6,186 nucleotides of DNA from JAKEGK01 sp036507695 (lineage in GTDB: Bacteria; Pseudomonadota; Gammaproteobacteria; SZUA-152), in the NCBI GenBank assembly GCA_036507695.1, contig DATCIR010000242.1, positions 1-6,186 on the forward strand. Reading direction: 5' to 3'. Positions 4,916 to 6,186 of the stretch are shown piece by piece. The position numbers and the translations under genes are program-made. The notes beneath the pieces are model-generated. The model was not told where the DNA came from. It ran no database searches and saw only the letters and a program-made list of their open reading frames with translations. The number at the start of each line of letters is the position of its first letter. Positions within the stretch are counted from its first letter, which is position 1.

Positions 4916-6097
4916 ATGGTCGTAAAAGCTTCCGAAATAAAATTAATCAACCGGGTCGCGGAGGGCGAAGAAGCGGCTTTTGCCCAACTGTTTCAAACCA
5001 GCAGTGAGGCCGTTTACCGGTATTTGAAACGGCTCACCGGTGACAGTGACCGTTCTGATAAATTACTGATAAAAACTTACCAGCAGGCATGGCAATCAGC
5101 GGGTAATTATAATGAAAAGCTGGCCCCAATCAGCTGGGTGTTGCAGATTGCGCGCAACGCAGTATTGTCACACAGTAATTCGTCCAACGGCAACCCAGTG
5201 CCGGGAAGCTCAAGCGCCGCTAATGTTATCGCGCTGGACCGGCAGAAAATTTTCGTCAAGGCAATGAGCGCGATGCCTGCGAAATCCCGCGATTCCCTGG
5301 TGCTGGTGTTAATGCACCTATATACCTACCATGCAGTTTCGGAAGTCATGAGCGTAACCATTGACGAAGTAAAAAAAGGCGTGTTCGACGCAAAAAATCT
5401 GCTAAAGGAAAAACTCCGGCAATACGGCATAAAAAAGCACGAAGTATCCAAGTCCAACATTCTGCGCGAACTTATTCCGTTATATATCAATGGCGCTTTG
5501 TCCGGCAAACATAAAATAGCTTTCGAGAAGTCGTTAAAGAATGACCCAAGTTTAAAACAGGAGTACATGGAATTTTATGAAATCGAAGCTTACTTCGATC
5601 AGTTGGATACGGTAAGCAAGCAGCATCTGGATAGCATTTATAGCATTGTTGTAAACAGTCTGGATGATTTACAAGAACCGTCTGACAGTGAAGCGGATGA
5701 AGGTCATAGTGACAGCATCAAAATGGATCTGCTCCGTGAAATCCTCTCATCCGCGCGCATCGGCTGGGGCGCGGCAGCGCTGTTGTTTGCATTGTTATTG
5801 ATTGTATTGGTCTTTATTGGGCCGGATAACGCCAGCCCGGTCGAAGCCAAGGTTAGCACGGCGCCAATTCTGCAACAGCCAGGCAAAGTCAAACAACTGA
5901 ATGTGATATTTCAGGATAACGCCACCAATCAGCAAATCCGCGATCTGTTGCTGGCGCTCCAGGCGGAGCTATACAGCGGTCCAACCAATATTGGTTTGTA
6001 CACGATTACCATAGCAGGCAATGAGCAGCGGGCGCAGGAAGTGTTAAACGCGCTGAGAAATTCCAGCGTGGTGGTGGTGGCTGAACCGGCGTATTAA
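4916..6097 (+). CDS. ECF-sigma-like / anti-sigma-like fusion membrane protein
   Basis: This 393-residue protein joins parts that are usually separate. Residues 8-88 resemble sigma region 2 (AEGEEAAFAQLF, then WVLQIARN at 74-81). Residues 108-170 resemble region 4 (AMSAMPAKSRDSLVLV, then a weak helix-turn-helix at 138-165). Residues 182-230 resemble the anti-sigma N-terminal domain (LIPLYINGALSGKHKIAFEK, 186-205) but with S206, D210 and L213 at the positions of the zinc ligands H-x3-C-x2-C. Residues 283-302 form one membrane helix, with the N-terminus predicted inside. Residues 320-393 form a small periplasmic domain (VIFQDNATNQQIRDLL ... GLYTI ... VVVAEPA) like the C-terminal domains of some anti-sigma factors and subtilisin-type propeptides. 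The family role would be envelope-signal-controlled transcription, but key region 2.2 residues are altered, so activity as a sigma factor is doubtful. No cysteine occurs in the protein. ATG 4916 is the only nearby ATG; the ribosome binding site is weak. One reading frame runs through all domains with no sign of a frameshift. Confidence 0.85.
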   Translation: MVVKASEIKLINRVAEGEEAAFAQLFQTSSEAVYRYLKRLTGDSDRSDKLLIKTYQQAWQSAGNYNEKLAPISWVLQIARNAVLSHSNSSNGNPVPGSSSAANVIALDRQKIFVKAMSAMPAKSRDSLVLVLMHLYTYHAVSEVMSVTIDEVKKGVFDAKNLLKEKLRQYGIKKHEVSKSNILRELIPLYINGALSGKHKIAFEKSLKNDPSLKQEYMEFYEIEAYFDQLDTVSKQHLDSIYSIVVNSLDDLQEPSDSEADEGHSDSIKMDLLREILSSARIGWGAAALLFALLLIVLVFIGPDNASPVEAKVSTAPILQQPGKVKQLNVIFQDNATNQQIRDLLLALQAELYSGPTNIGLYTITIAGNEQRAQEVLNALRNSSVVVVAEPAY

Positions 6098-6103
6098 TTT
6101 TTC

Positions 6104-6186
6104 GTAACTACTCACCTGTGGGCGGCGCCGGTGTCTCCTGCCGGGGGACGCCACAAGTACGTCCCTGTAGGCTCGACTGCGGCCAT
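6104..6186 (+). repeat. Right copy of the dispersed repeat, cut by the window end
   Basis: 6104-6131 matches the reverse complement of 1-28 at 27 of 28 bases, beginning GTAACTACTCACC only 7 bases after the stop codon of the preceding gene. The rest (6132-6186) is GC-rich and non-coding. It contains GGGACG (6145-6150) paired with CGTCCC (6160-6165) around a 9-base loop, and ends at GCGGCCAT, which looks like the approach to a hairpin apex. The gene-proximal GC palindrome and stem may also end transcription from the gene before it. Its far end is outside the window, so length and symmetry cannot be judged. Confidence 0.75.

Noticed and set aside
1..6186. The whole window as a composite transposon or gene cassette
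   Set aside because: No transposase or integrase gene lies inside, the content includes core argG, and the repeats look like dispersed intergenic elements; duplicated target sites could not be examined.

Overview
The window reads as ordinary chromosomal DNA of a gammaproteobacterium. Its argininosuccinate synthase is of the Pseudomonas type. The large GGDEF/EAL protein, the stand-alone cyclic-nucleotide-binding protein and a GC-rich dispersed repeat would suit a Cellvibrio/Saccharophagus/Teredinibacter-like lineage, but that placement is a guess from protein character, not a search result.

Layout, all genes on the + strand: (1) 1-28, the inner end of a repeat; (2) 53-559, a single-domain cNMP-binding protein; (3) 747-1958, argG, behind a consensus -10 box; (4) 2180-4657, a cytoplasmic PAS-PAS-PAS-GGDEF-EAL cyclic-di-GMP enzyme, preceded by a good sigma70-like promoter, a hairpin at the predicted transcript start and a leader of about 140 nt; (5) 4916-6097, a single polypeptide joining an ECF-sigma-like N-terminal half to an anti-sigma-like half with one membrane helix and a periplasmic domain; (6) 6104-6186, a second repeat copy in opposite orientation, running off the window. 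The gaps of 187, 221 and 258 bases between genes suggest separate transcription units rather than one operon. No tRNA, rRNA, CRISPR array or transposase gene was seen.

How the genes relate: argG is housekeeping (arginine biosynthesis). The other three are regulatory: a cNMP-domain protein with an altered phosphate-binding residue, a c-di-GMP synthase/phosphodiesterase with a cysteine cluster in its second PAS region, and a membrane-tethered sigma/anti-sigma fusion. The sequence does not prove that they share a pathway.

The most unusual item is the fusion at 4916-6097. Its sigma part has lost residues that normally contact RNA polymerase, its anti-sigma part has lost the zinc ligands, and the whole protein has no cysteine. 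The second is the pair of near-identical 28-bp inverted repeats that bound the four-gene block almost immediately outside the first start and the last stop codon.
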